DNA from: an uncultured Pseudomonadota bacterium
GTDB lineage: Bacteria; Desulfobacterota_B; Binatia; UBA9968
Assembly: GCA_946478635.1 (NCBI GenBank)
Contig: CAMLCX010000320.1
Location: 1-6,006, forward strand
Direction of reading: 5' to 3'
Length of the DNA: 6,006 nt
Below are positions 1 through 5,691 of the stretch, in pieces (the first letter of the stretch is position 1; each line of letters starts with the position of its first letter). A program made the position numbers and the translations under genes. The notes beneath the pieces are model-generated. The model saw only the letters and a program-made list of their open reading frames with translations. It searched no databases and was not told where the DNA came from.

Positions 1-47
1 TAATTCGCGAGGAAATCTTAAAACCTAATTGTTTTTATCTTATCCGA

Positions 48-87
48 CCTTTGCGCCCTTCGCGGCCCTTCGACTTCGCTCAGGACA
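48..87. repeat. Short intergenic repeat-like segment
   Basis: Two adjoining blocks lie here: an alternating TTTGCG/TTCGCG block (48-65) and the block CCCTTCGACTTCGCTCAGG (66-84). No reading frame accounts for them. From memory, very similar strings recur between genes in many environmental bacterial genomes, where they behave like small dispersed repeats. Only one copy is present in this window, so the repeat status is inferred and not seen. An imperfect CCT...AGG pairing at the ends of the second block could form a small hairpin. Confidence 0.35.
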
Positions 88-529
88 TGCTTTGCGGGAG
101 ATACTCCGAGGTTCGATTGCAGCTCGGCCAGGGTAGGTTCTTGGCGGAGACTATACGCCGGATAAAGTACCAACAGCGTGAGACACAACACTAGATGTCA
201 CGGTGTTTAAAGCCGCAATCTACAGTCACTTTGTCAGCGACCGAAAGTTCTCATAACCAACTGCGGAATCCGGGTTGAACACGGCTCGGATCCGAATGGT
301 CGTACCGGCTTTTCGCCAACAATGCCAAAATCTACGACTTTAGTATTATCTAGCTTTCTACCGGTTTGAGTGACTCCCAGGATACCAAATACAAACCACA
401 TTAAATAATCTAACATTGTGAAATTATTATAATTATTACGAGCAATATATTTTACGGCCGTGTGAACAAATTACTCACCATGAGGGTATTTTTGTCTCTA
501 CAACGTCTAATTTTTTAGCTAAAAACAAA
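88..529. other. Gene-poor stretch, no supported gene
   Basis: I see no credible gene here. The longest frame is a 60-codon minus-strand one (234-416) with no ribosome binding site and no recognisable family. The right part (about 415-529) becomes strongly AT-rich, as expected for a promoter region of the regulator gene that follows. A 13-base string at 458-470 is repeated with one mismatch upstream of the next transcription unit and is listed separately. Confidence 0.5.
458..470 (+). promoter_or_regulatory. Candidate regulator-binding motif, copy 1
   Basis: CCGTGTGAACAAA lies about 115 bases before the start of the sigma-54 activator gene. It matches CCGTGTAAACAAA at 2043-2055, upstream of the sigma-54 promoter, at 12 of 13 positions. 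Sharing a string between the two intergenic regions flanking a regulator gene is what one would expect of a binding site for that regulator, which would make it autoregulated. The evidence is only sequence similarity of a short AT-rich string and chance is possible. Confidence 0.25.
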
Positions 530-558
530 TTGACAAACTAAGACTTAAGTAGTAAACA
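530..558 (+). promoter_or_regulatory. Possible sigma-70 promoter of the activator gene
   Basis: A perfect -35 hexamer TTGACA (530-535) is followed after 17 bases by TAAACA (553-558), a weak -10 matching TATAAT at only three positions. Transcription would begin near 565 and leave a leader of about 20 bases before the ATG at 586. The region is AT-rich. No GG-N10-GC sigma-54 signature was found upstream of this gene, so the activator is probably made by a housekeeping sigma factor. Confidence 0.4.
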
Positions 559-585
559 CCCAAAACGTCTTCTCCACGATTTTTT

Positions 586-1947
586 ATGTCTCGAATCCTA
601 TTCATCGAGAAGCACGATCGTACGCGAGCGCTGCTCCAATTCCGGCTTGCGTCGGACGTCAAAGTCAAATTCGCTCCGTGTATGAAAGCGGCTTGGGAAA
701 AATTAAGCTCAAAAAAGTTCGACCTTATTCTTTGGAACGCGGCTGGCGATCCAGCCGGGGAAGTCAATATCGAGGAAACGCTGCGGACGCTCTCGAACAA
801 AGTAGCGAGCGGCCGAATTGTCGTCTTTGGAAAGTCAGAAGAAATGCGCCGCCAGCGATCTTGCGGTGGCAATATCTTGATCGCAAATGTTCCCGAAAAC
901 GACGAAGATCTAGTCGCTCTGGTCGAGAACCATCTTTCGGCAAAGCAGCCGGGCGACCACAACGATTCTAACGTCGATGAGGTAAGCATACCAATCGACT
1001 TCGAGGGAATCATCGCCGTGAGCCTGCCGATGCGCGCCGTCATACGACGGATCATGGACGCGGCAGCCGTAGATATCCCGGTTTTGATCACAGGAGAGAC
1101 CGGCACAGGGAAAGATTTGGTGGCCGCGGCAATTCACCGACACAGCAGCCGCAAAAACAGACCTTACATCCCGGTCAATATGGGAGCGATGCCTCGCGAC
1201 TTGATTGCCAGCGAAATTTTTGGCCACGAGCGGGGCGCCTATACGGGCGCGCAAGAAACGCGCCCGGGAATCTTCGAACAAGGAGATGGCGGCACGGTAT
1301 TTCTGGATGAAGTCGCCACCATGGATGAAAAGACTCAAGTAAGTTTACTTCGGGTCTTAGAAGAGAAAACCTTCCGGCGCGTGGGTGGAATCAAAATAAT
1401 TAGTGGGGACGTGCGCGTGATTGCGGCGACCAATGAGGACTTGGAAAAGGGTGTTTCGGAGAAGCGCTTTCGTGAAGACCTTTTCTATCGTCTTAATGTG
1501 TTTCCAATTCGGGTACCGCCACTGCGCGAGCGCATTTCAGCGATCACTGCGCTGACAAACCATTTTGTCTCCCGGTTTGGCGCTGTCTACGGGAAAGAGG
1601 TGGAGTCCGTCTCGCCGGAGACCTATCGGTTACTTCGGCGCTATGCTTGGCCCGGTAACGTCCGAGAGCTCAAAAACGCCATCCAAGCTGCCGTGCTAAT
1701 GGTTAATGGAAAAGAACTGCTACCCGATTTCATTCCCCAACGGATACGGCAAGGGATTAGTGGCAGCGAGAACCGGAGTGAGCCAACATGCTCTTTTCGA
1801 GTCGGGGCCACCCTCCATGGGGTCGAAAACGAGTTTATTCGCATGACTCTAGCTCACGTCGGTGGGAACAAAAAACTGGCGGCGAGCATTCTGGGAATCA
1901 GTCGTAGAGCGCTTTACAATAAAATTAAACGACGCCAAGCGATGTGA
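586..1947 (+). CDS. Sigma-54 dependent transcriptional activator (NtrC type) with degenerate receiver domain
   Basis: This 453-residue protein is a bacterial enhancer-binding protein that would use ATP hydrolysis to open promoters bound by sigma-54 RNA polymerase. The central AAA+ domain (about 138-390) is complete: Walker A GETGTGK at 170-176, the sigma-54 contact loop as GAYTGA (217-222; usual form GAFTGA), Walker B FLDE (239-242), sensor I Asn283, arginine-finger segment FREDLFYRLN (295-304), and sensor II WPGNVREL (355-362). A Fis-type helix-turn-helix ends the protein (about 413-450, GNKKLAASILGISRRALYNKI). The N-terminal 120 residues follow the receiver fold, but the phospho-acceptor position is Asn51, the acidic pair is replaced (E8-K9), and the conserved Lys falls at Asn101. 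Phosphorylation control is therefore unlikely; a ligand, partner protein or constitutive activity is more plausible. The ATG at 586 lacks a clear Shine-Dalgarno sequence but gives the expected N-terminal beta strand. The family call is very secure; the target is inferred to be the sigma-54 promoter just downstream. Confidence 0.95.
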   Translation: MSRILFIEKHDRTRALLQFRLASDVKVKFAPCMKAAWEKLSSKKFDLILWNAAGDPAGEVNIEETLRTLSNKVASGRIVVFGKSEEMRRQRSCGGNILIANVPENDEDLVALVENHLSAKQPGDHNDSNVDEVSIPIDFEGIIAVSLPMRAVIRRIMDAAAVDIPVLITGETGTGKDLVAAAIHRHSSRKNRPYIPVNMGAMPRDLIASEIFGHERGAYTGAQETRPGIFEQGDGGTVFLDEVATMDEKTQVSLLRVLEEKTFRRVGGIKIISGDVRVIAATNEDLEKGVSEKRFREDLFYRLNVFPIRVPPLRERISAITALTNHFVSRFGAVYGKEVESVSPETYRLLRRYAWPGNVRELKNAIQAAVLMVNGKELLPDFIPQRIRQGISGSENRSEPTCSFRVGATLHGVENEFIRMTLAHVGGNKKLAASILGISRRALYNKIKRRQAM

Positions 1948-1982
1948 GTGAGCATTTTATGCACACTCACTCAAATATTTTT
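1944..1982 (+). terminator. Hairpin at end of activator gene, probable terminator
   Basis: A 12-base stem with one A-A mismatch (1944-1955 with 1959-1970, arms GTGAGTGAGCAT and ATGCACACTCAC) closes on a TTT loop and overlaps the stop codon. A T-rich run ending in TTTTT (1978-1982) follows after a gap of seven bases. The gap makes it an imperfect intrinsic terminator. The GTGAGTG/CACTCAC symmetry could instead be a protein-binding site. Confidence 0.5.
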
Positions 1983-2042
1983 CACACCTTCCACCCTGAT
2001 TTCATTAGTTTTTTTCTTCTCTAACGGTCTGATCACCAAGCG

Positions 2043-2055
2043 CCGTGTAAACAAA
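2043..2055 (+). promoter_or_regulatory. Candidate regulator-binding motif, copy 2
   Basis: CCGTGTAAACAAA matches the string at 458-470 at 12 of 13 positions. It lies about 150 bases before the predicted sigma-54 transcription start, a distance normal for enhancer sites of NtrC-type proteins. The related core GTGTGAA also occurs at 2087-2093, and inverted (TTCACAC) at 1981-1987, in the same gap. The binding role is inferred. Confidence 0.25.
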
Positions 2056-2109
2056 CGCAGCACAGGTCAAGATTCGGCCGGCTTCGGTGTGAAGATATTT
2101 TACTGAACG

Positions 2110-2136
2110 CCGCGCGCGTCACGAAATTTCGCGCGG
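2110..2136. promoter_or_regulatory. Inverted repeat, candidate upstream activator sequence
   Basis: CCGCGCG (2110-2116) is mirrored by CGCGCGG (2130-2136), and the perfect 10-base palindrome CGAAATTTCG (2122-2131) overlaps its right arm. The dyad centre lies about 80 bases upstream of the predicted sigma-54 start site, where dimeric enhancer-binding proteins typically bind. No T tract follows, so it is not a terminator. Binding by the neighbouring activator is inferred. Confidence 0.35.
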
Positions 2137-2176
2137 GAAAAATCAAATCTTATTCGTATTCATGGAGTTATCTTTC

Positions 2177-2192
2177 TGGTGCTTTAATTGCA
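2177..2192 (+). promoter_or_regulatory. Sigma-54 (RpoN) promoter, -24/-12 type
   Basis: TGGTGCTTTAATTGCA fits the consensus TGGCAC-N5-TTGCA well: the GG at 2178-2179 and the GC at 2190-2191 have the strict 10-base separation, and the -12 block TTGCA is perfect. Deviations are confined to the less conserved CA of the -24 block. Transcription would start near 2203, just before the ribosome binding site of the gene at 2218. A sigma-54 activator gene immediately upstream makes a chance match much less likely. Confidence 0.75.
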
Positions 2193-2203
2193 TTCCACCC
2201 AGA

Positions 2204-2211
2204 AAGGGAGG
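2204..2211 (+). promoter_or_regulatory. Ribosome binding site fixing the start at 2218
   Basis: AAGGGAGG ends six bases before ATG 2218. The same frame has an upstream TTG at 2188, but that codon lies inside the sigma-54 -12 element and before the predicted transcription start. The ATG is therefore the real start. Confidence 0.8.
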
Positions 2212-2217
2212 ATTTTC

Positions 2218-2643
2218 ATGAGCGAAGCAACCAAGTCAACCTACGCAACACCCCATCTGAGTTCTTTATTCGAGCCGGATATTCTTACTACGGACCAATT
2301 TCTTAGAGTGTTTAGGCACCACGGGCCGTTTTATCCGGAAGAAAGACTCATGTTTGCGGTGCTCTCAGACGCCGTTGAATGCTTTCAAAAATACATCGGT
2401 ACTGATCGTCGCGCGTCTCGTAAATTATTCAACGACGCCGAGGCCTGGATCAACAGCCGAGATTGCAAATGGCCCTACTCTTTCGAGTATATTTGCGAGG
2501 TTTTAGACCTCAGTCCGGACTATCTGCGTATGGGTTTGTTACGATGGCGACTCAACCAGGAGAGCAGAAAACTTCCACGCAAGCGGCTGCGTGAGCCGCT
2601 CCGCTATCAATATCGGGTAAAGCACAACCGCGTGTGCATCTGA
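2218..2643 (+). CDS. Conserved-looking small protein of unknown function, sigma-54 controlled
   Basis: This 141-residue soluble protein has no signal peptide or membrane segment. After a polar N terminus (1-20) comes a mostly helical body: a segment around FYPEERLMFAVLSDAVECFQKYI (38-60), then RRASRKLFNDAEAWINS (64-80), then WPYSFEYICEVLDLSPDYLRMGLLRWR (85-111), then a very basic tail (117-138, many Arg and Lys). The pattern of an acidic/aromatic helix followed by SFEYICEVLDLSPDYLR resembles, from memory, uncharacterised proteins of Deltaproteobacteria-like genomes. The ICEVLDLSPDYLR part could be a helix-turn-helix-like unit and the basic tail suits nucleic acid binding, but neither is shown. 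Being the first gene after a sigma-54 promoter next to the activator gene, it is the most likely target of that activator. Function is not recognised. Confidence 0.8.
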   Translation: MSEATKSTYATPHLSSLFEPDILTTDQFLRVFRHHGPFYPEERLMFAVLSDAVECFQKYIGTDRRASRKLFNDAEAWINSRDCKWPYSFEYICEVLDLSPDYLRMGLLRWRLNQESRKLPRKRLREPLRYQYRVKHNRVCI

Positions 2644-2792
2644 TCGCAGTTGCATTTACCCCGAGATCAGTGAGGCGCTCGAGGTAGCTGTGAGACCGGC
2701 AGGCCAACGAGCCTGAGAAACAAAAGTTTGCGCGGTCGAATGTTGGCACTGGCGAAGGTGAAAAATTACGTTGTGGCTTGCTGGTAACACGA

Positions 2793-3200
2793 ATGTTAGC
2801 GGAGGCAACCGCGACGGGCAGAGGTCGCAAAATATTGTTGGTCGGTCCCGACGAAAAGCAGATTCTGGAAAGGCGTTTCCGAAGGGCCGGCTGTTTCGTC
2901 GTCGGGGTGAGCGACAACACGACCGCCCTCGAACGCGCTCGACACGAGATGGTTAACACGGCAGTTCTCATTTCGCGAGGTTCGCTCATCAACGTCGCCG
3001 AGGCTGTTTTCAATCTCCGGGATCTCAATCCGTCGATGGAAATCATCGTGCTCGTCGACCGATTGGGAAAGCAAAGCAATCGTTTTCTTCGCCAGATGCT
3101 CGAACACCCGATTGAGAGCACTCAGATCCTGACTCGACGCCAGTTGCAAATGCGCTTGAACGGCTCTCGACAGCCAGCGCCTCCCGGAACTTCGACGTAG
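2793..3200 (+). CDS. Receiver-like single-domain protein lacking the phospho-acceptor Asp
   Basis: This 135-residue protein shows the alternating strand/helix pattern of a response-regulator receiver: beta-1 RKILLVGPDE (12-21), helix 22-32, beta-2 CFVVGVS (34-40), beta-3 TAVLISRG (56-63), beta-4 MEIIVLVD (82-89), and a last strand near QILTRRQL (111-118). The acidic pair is replaced by G18-P19, the Asp position of beta-3 is Ser61, and there is no clear conserved Lys, so it should not be phosphorylated in the usual way. No output domain follows; the C-terminal 12 residues are Pro/Ser-rich. The start is uncertain: ATG 2793 is chosen, TTG 2778 is the alternative, the frame is open back to 2694, and none has a good ribosome binding site. 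It lies 149 bases after the preceding gene and may share its sigma-54 transcript. The receiver-like assignment is from pattern only. Confidence 0.65.
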   Translation: MLAEATATGRGRKILLVGPDEKQILERRFRRAGCFVVGVSDNTTALERARHEMVNTAVLISRGSLINVAEAVFNLRDLNPSMEIIVLVDRLGKQSNRFLRQMLEHPIESTQILTRRQLQMRLNGSRQPAPPGTST

Positions 3201-3272
3201 GCGGCTGATGCCGGCGCCGACGTGGGATTTATGATCACAACAGCAATGCGGGCTACATCACCTCGGCATTGG

Positions 3273-3289
3273 CAGGTGCCAGTCACCTG
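3273..3289. repeat. Small inverted repeat before the TctC genes
   Basis: CAGGTG (3273-3278) and CACCTG (3284-3289) form a 6-base stem with a 5-base loop. The following bases are ATTTCCCC, so it is a poor intrinsic terminator. It could be an operator, or mark the end of the upstream transcript. Confidence 0.3.
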
Positions 3290-3328
3290 ATTTCCCCGCA
3301 GTCCAGAGAAGATCGATGGCTCAGTTCT

Positions 3329-3352
3329 AGGGGCACATCCCCTGTAAGGAGG
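3329..3352 (+). promoter_or_regulatory. Hairpin next to a strong ribosome binding site
   Basis: AGGGG (3329-3333) pairs with CCCCT (3339-3343) around a CACAT loop. It ends two bases before AAGGAGG (3346-3352), which sits five bases before ATG 3358. The ribosome binding site is near-ideal and confirms the start. The hairpin leaves it exposed, so it may protect the 5' end of the message; regulation is not shown. Confidence 0.5.
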
Positions 3353-3357
3353 AAGAA

Positions 3358-4404
3358 ATGAAAAAGATGAAAACGTCGATCGGCTTCATCACCACCGCGC
3401 TCTTGCTTGCGTTTCAAGCGAGAGTCGTGGCGCAAGAGCCGTTCTATCAGGGCAAGACGGTCAAAGTCGTCGTCGGGTTTACCTCAGGCGGTTTCTATGA
3501 TCGCTGGTCGCGACTACTGGCGCGCTATGTGCCCAAATATCTGCCCGGCAATCCGGAGATGGTTGTGCAGAATATGCCCGGCGCAGGCGGCCTTATCGCG
3601 GCAAATCACATCTACGGCGTTGCGAAACCCGACGGGTTGACCCTCGGCATGATGTCCTACGGAATGTATCTGGACCAGATGGTCGGGCGCAAGGAAGTTC
3701 AATACGACGTCCGCAAGTTTCATTGGATCGGCTCGCCGGAAAAAAGCGAAGTCTTGATGTACATGCGCAGCGACACACCGTACAAATCGATCGAAGACAT
3801 CCGCAACGCCAGCACGCCGCCCAAGTGCGGTTCCACCGGAACGGCAGGCACCGATTATATTTTAGCGCGCCTGCTCGAAGACACGCTGGGAGCAAAAATC
3901 GAAACGGTCCTAGGTTATCCCGGCGGAAGTGAGATCGATTTGGCGGTGGAAAAAGGCGAGGTCCAGTGCCGCGGGCTCACCGCAGCGCCGTTTTTCGGTC
4001 GGGAGCCGTTTATTTCCTGGCGCAAGAGAAATTTCGTCAACGTCTTGCTTTACGGCGGAGTGAAGCGCGACCCGCGCATTCCGGACACGCCGACGATTTA
4101 CGAAGTTTTTGACAAACAAAATACTCCGGAAGAGAGCCGAAGGGTTGCCGACGTCATTCTGCGCGGCGGCGATTTCGGCCGTCCTTGGGTCATGCCTCCC
4201 GGCACCCCGCTACAAGTCGTAACAACGATGCGCGATGCATATGCCAAGGCGATGGCTGACTCGGCGCTGCTTGACGATGCGAAGAAAGGCAAGTTGGAGG
4301 TCGAGTATGTCCCGGGAGAAGAATTGCAAAAACTTGCCGAGAAGATGTTGGGCCAGCCTCCGGCGGTGGTGGCGCGGGTGAAAAAGCTCCTTGGCAGAAA
4401 ATAA
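3358..4404 (+). CDS. TctC/Bug-family periplasmic solute-binding protein, copy A
   Basis: This 348-residue exported protein belongs to the tripartite tricarboxylate transporter receptor family (TctC/Bug), whose members bind small carboxylates in the periplasm and pass them to a TctA/TctB permease. A Sec signal peptide (1-25: KK-M-K, hydrophobic stretch, then VVA before Gln26) precedes the mature domain. Family marks are YQGKTVKVVVGF (30-41), SGGFYD (43-48, like the family GG-x-x-D loop), GNP-x-x-VVQNMPGAGG (64-78), and KPDGLTLG (90-97). Length is close to the usual 320-350. Two cysteines, C157 (in KCGSTGTAGTDY) and C204, are also present in the paralogue next door and could form a disulfide. 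No TctA or TctB gene is visible, so it either uses a permease encoded elsewhere or has a sensing role. Its substrate cannot be read from the sequence. Confidence 0.9.
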   Translation: MKKMKTSIGFITTALLLAFQARVVAQEPFYQGKTVKVVVGFTSGGFYDRWSRLLARYVPKYLPGNPEMVVQNMPGAGGLIAANHIYGVAKPDGLTLGMMSYGMYLDQMVGRKEVQYDVRKFHWIGSPEKSEVLMYMRSDTPYKSIEDIRNASTPPKCGSTGTAGTDYILARLLEDTLGAKIETVLGYPGGSEIDLAVEKGEVQCRGLTAAPFFGREPFISWRKRNFVNVLLYGGVKRDPRIPDTPTIYEVFDKQNTPEESRRVADVILRGGDFGRPWVMPPGTPLQVVTTMRDAYAKAMADSALLDDAKKGKLEVEYVPGEELQKLAEKMLGQPPAVVARVKKLLGRK

Positions 4405-4431
4405 AACCCAATTACGTTTAATTTCAAACAC

Positions 4432-4437
4432 AGGAGG
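4432..4437 (+). promoter_or_regulatory. Ribosome binding site fixing the start at 4442
   Basis: AGGAGG sits four bases before ATG 4442. The frame also has a TTG at 4391 inside the preceding gene, but that start would put 17 polar residues ahead of the signal peptide and has no ribosome binding site. ATG 4442 is therefore preferred. Confidence 0.85.
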
Positions 4438-4441
4438 TTCT

Positions 4442-5482
4442 ATGTTGCAGCGATTGCGCAGCGTGATTTTAGCAACGCTGGTGTTGGTTTTATGGCGCGC
4501 GGCCGGTGTGGCCCAAACGCCTTACTACTCCGGCAAGACGATAACGATAATCGCCGGCACCAAGGCCGGAGATGTCTATGATCTTTACGCGCGCATGTTC
4601 GCTCAGTTCATGCCGAAGTACATTCCCGGCAATCCCAATATCATCGTGCAAAATATGCCCGGCGCCGGTTCCATGATCGCCGCCAACTTTATTTACAACG
4701 TATCGAACCCGGACGGGCTGACAATCGGTGCGATATTTCCGGCGCTTTATTTCGACCAGGTCGTTCAACGCTCGCAGGTAAAATACGACTGGAGCAAGTT
4801 TGCCTGGCTCGGCAGTCCCGTGACTTCAAATCATCTACTTTATATGCGTGCGGATTCTCCGTTCAAAACGATTCACGACGTGGTGAAGGCTTCGCCAGCG
4901 CCTAAGTGCGGCGCTACCGGCACCAGCTCTACGGCTTACTACGTTCCCAAATTGCTGGACGAAGTGATCGGGACTAATTTCGAAATCGTTCTCGGCTACC
5001 AGGCAGGCCAAGACATCGACCTCGCCGTGGAGCGCAATGAAGTGGTTTGCCGCGCCTTCACGCTGACGGCCTTCTTTGCGCGCGAGCCCTTCACGACATG
5101 GCGCAAGAAAAAATTCGTCAATGTATTGGTGCAAACTGGAAAAAGGAGGGACAAACGGATTCCGGATGTACCGACGATTCATGAGCTGATGGATCAATAC
5201 AAAACATCGCAGGCGGGAAAAAATCTGGCAACCTTGGTGCTCGCCGCCGGCGATTTCGGCCGTCCCTACGTACTGCCGCCGAACACGCCGCCGGAGCATG
5301 TCAAAACGATTCGCGAGGCGTTTGCGAAAACTCTGAACGACGAGGCCGTTAAAGCCGATGCGGCGAAGAAAAAATTAGAGCTTGATCCGTCGACCGCTGA
5401 CGAGCTCGAAAAACTCGCCAGGGAAGTGACCGGTCAATCGCAGGATATTGTTGCAAAGATGAAAACGCTGCTAACGAAATAG
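4442..5482 (+). CDS. TctC/Bug-family periplasmic solute-binding protein, copy B
   Basis: This 346-residue protein is a paralogue of the gene immediately upstream, about half identical by eye over the whole length and co-linear with almost no gaps. It has a signal peptide (1-24: basic start, ILATLVLVLW core, GVA before Gln25), YSGKTITIIAG (29-39), GDVYD (43-47, where the second Gly of the family GG loop is Asp), GNPNIIVQNMPGAG (63-76), and NPDGLTIG (89-96). Cysteines C156 and C203 match the pair in copy A. The 37-base gap and same strand indicate one transcript. Residues around the presumed pocket differ between copies (SGGFYD versus AGDVYD; MMSYGMY versus AIFPALY), which suggests different ligands. 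No permease subunit follows; the gene is succeeded by a terminator region. Confidence 0.9.
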   Translation: MLQRLRSVILATLVLVLWRAAGVAQTPYYSGKTITIIAGTKAGDVYDLYARMFAQFMPKYIPGNPNIIVQNMPGAGSMIAANFIYNVSNPDGLTIGAIFPALYFDQVVQRSQVKYDWSKFAWLGSPVTSNHLLYMRADSPFKTIHDVVKASPAPKCGATGTSSTAYYVPKLLDEVIGTNFEIVLGYQAGQDIDLAVERNEVVCRAFTLTAFFAREPFTTWRKKKFVNVLVQTGKRRDKRIPDVPTIHELMDQYKTSQAGKNLATLVLAAGDFGRPYVLPPNTPPEHVKTIREAFAKTLNDEAVKADAAKKKLELDPSTADELEKLAREVTGQSQDIVAKMKTLLTK

Positions 5483-5503
5483 CCGGGCCACCGGGGTTCG
5501 CAC

Positions 5504-5532
5504 GACCGCGGCCGATCTTGACCGACGCGGTC
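5504..5532. repeat. Inverted repeat after the second TctC gene
   Basis: GACCGCG (5504-5510) is complementary to CGCGGTC (5526-5532) across a 15-base loop. It lies 22 bases after the stop codon. There is no T tract, so it would not be a classical intrinsic terminator; it could stabilise the 3' end of the message or be incidental in GC-rich DNA. Confidence 0.25.
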
Positions 5533-5624
5533 ATTGCCTCGTTTCCGTAGCTCTGCCTCTAATCCGGATCGGATCGGGCAGCCAACGGCCGCTTCGCCGC
5601 TCCCGAAGAGCAAGAGCCTATCAT

Positions 5625-5665
5625 AAAAAAACGTGGGCATGGTGCTAAAACCATGCCCACGTTTT
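5625..5665. terminator. Strong bidirectional intrinsic terminator
   Basis: A perfect 12-base stem (ACGTGGGCATGG 5631-5642 with CCATGCCCACGT 5651-5662) closes on an 8-base loop. Seven A bases (5625-5631) precede it and four T bases (5662-5665) follow. Read on the minus strand it is a textbook terminator with a seven-U tail, 26 bases after the stop of the minus-strand gene. Read on the plus strand it can also end the TctC transcript, with a shorter U run. This is the usual arrangement between convergent genes. Confidence 0.9.
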
Positions 5666-5691
5666 GATTATATCGATGCGAACTTTATGGT

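Noticed and set aside
234..416. 60-codon minus-strand frame with a hydrophobic start
   Set aside because: It has no ribosome binding site, no recognised family, and lies in an AT-rich non-coding-looking region.
519..1106. Long minus-strand frame opposite the activator gene
   Set aside because: It is a shadow of the activator's receiver and early AAA+ coding sequence; composition is Ser/Arg-rich as expected for an antisense frame, and the plus-strand gene is certain.
2582..2600. AGCGGCT-GCGTG-AGCCGCT hairpin near the end of the small gene
   Set aside because: It lies inside coding sequence for the basic tail (Arg codons) and has no T tract; likely a by-product of codon content.
2700..2715. 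CAGGC/GCCTG hairpin between the small gene and the receiver-like gene
   Set aside because: The stem is only five bases, with no T run after it, so it does not support a terminator and leaves co-transcription open.
2744..2760. TGGCAC at 2744-2749 as a second sigma-54 promoter before the receiver-like gene
   Set aside because: The -12 GC is absent at the required spacing (GG is found there), so it fails the strict rule.
2740..2787. 15-codon frame as a leader peptide before the receiver-like gene
   Set aside because: It has no ribosome binding site and no attenuator-like structure follows.
2552..3121. 189-codon minus-strand frame across the small gene and the receiver-like gene
   Set aside because: It is Ser/Arg-rich, has no family signature, and conflicts with the plus-strand receiver-like gene that has a plausible fold pattern.
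3270..3331. TGGCAGG and TGGCTCA strings as sigma-54 promoters for the TctC genes
   Set aside because: In both cases the dinucleotide 12 bases after the GG is not GC (TC and GG), so neither fits.
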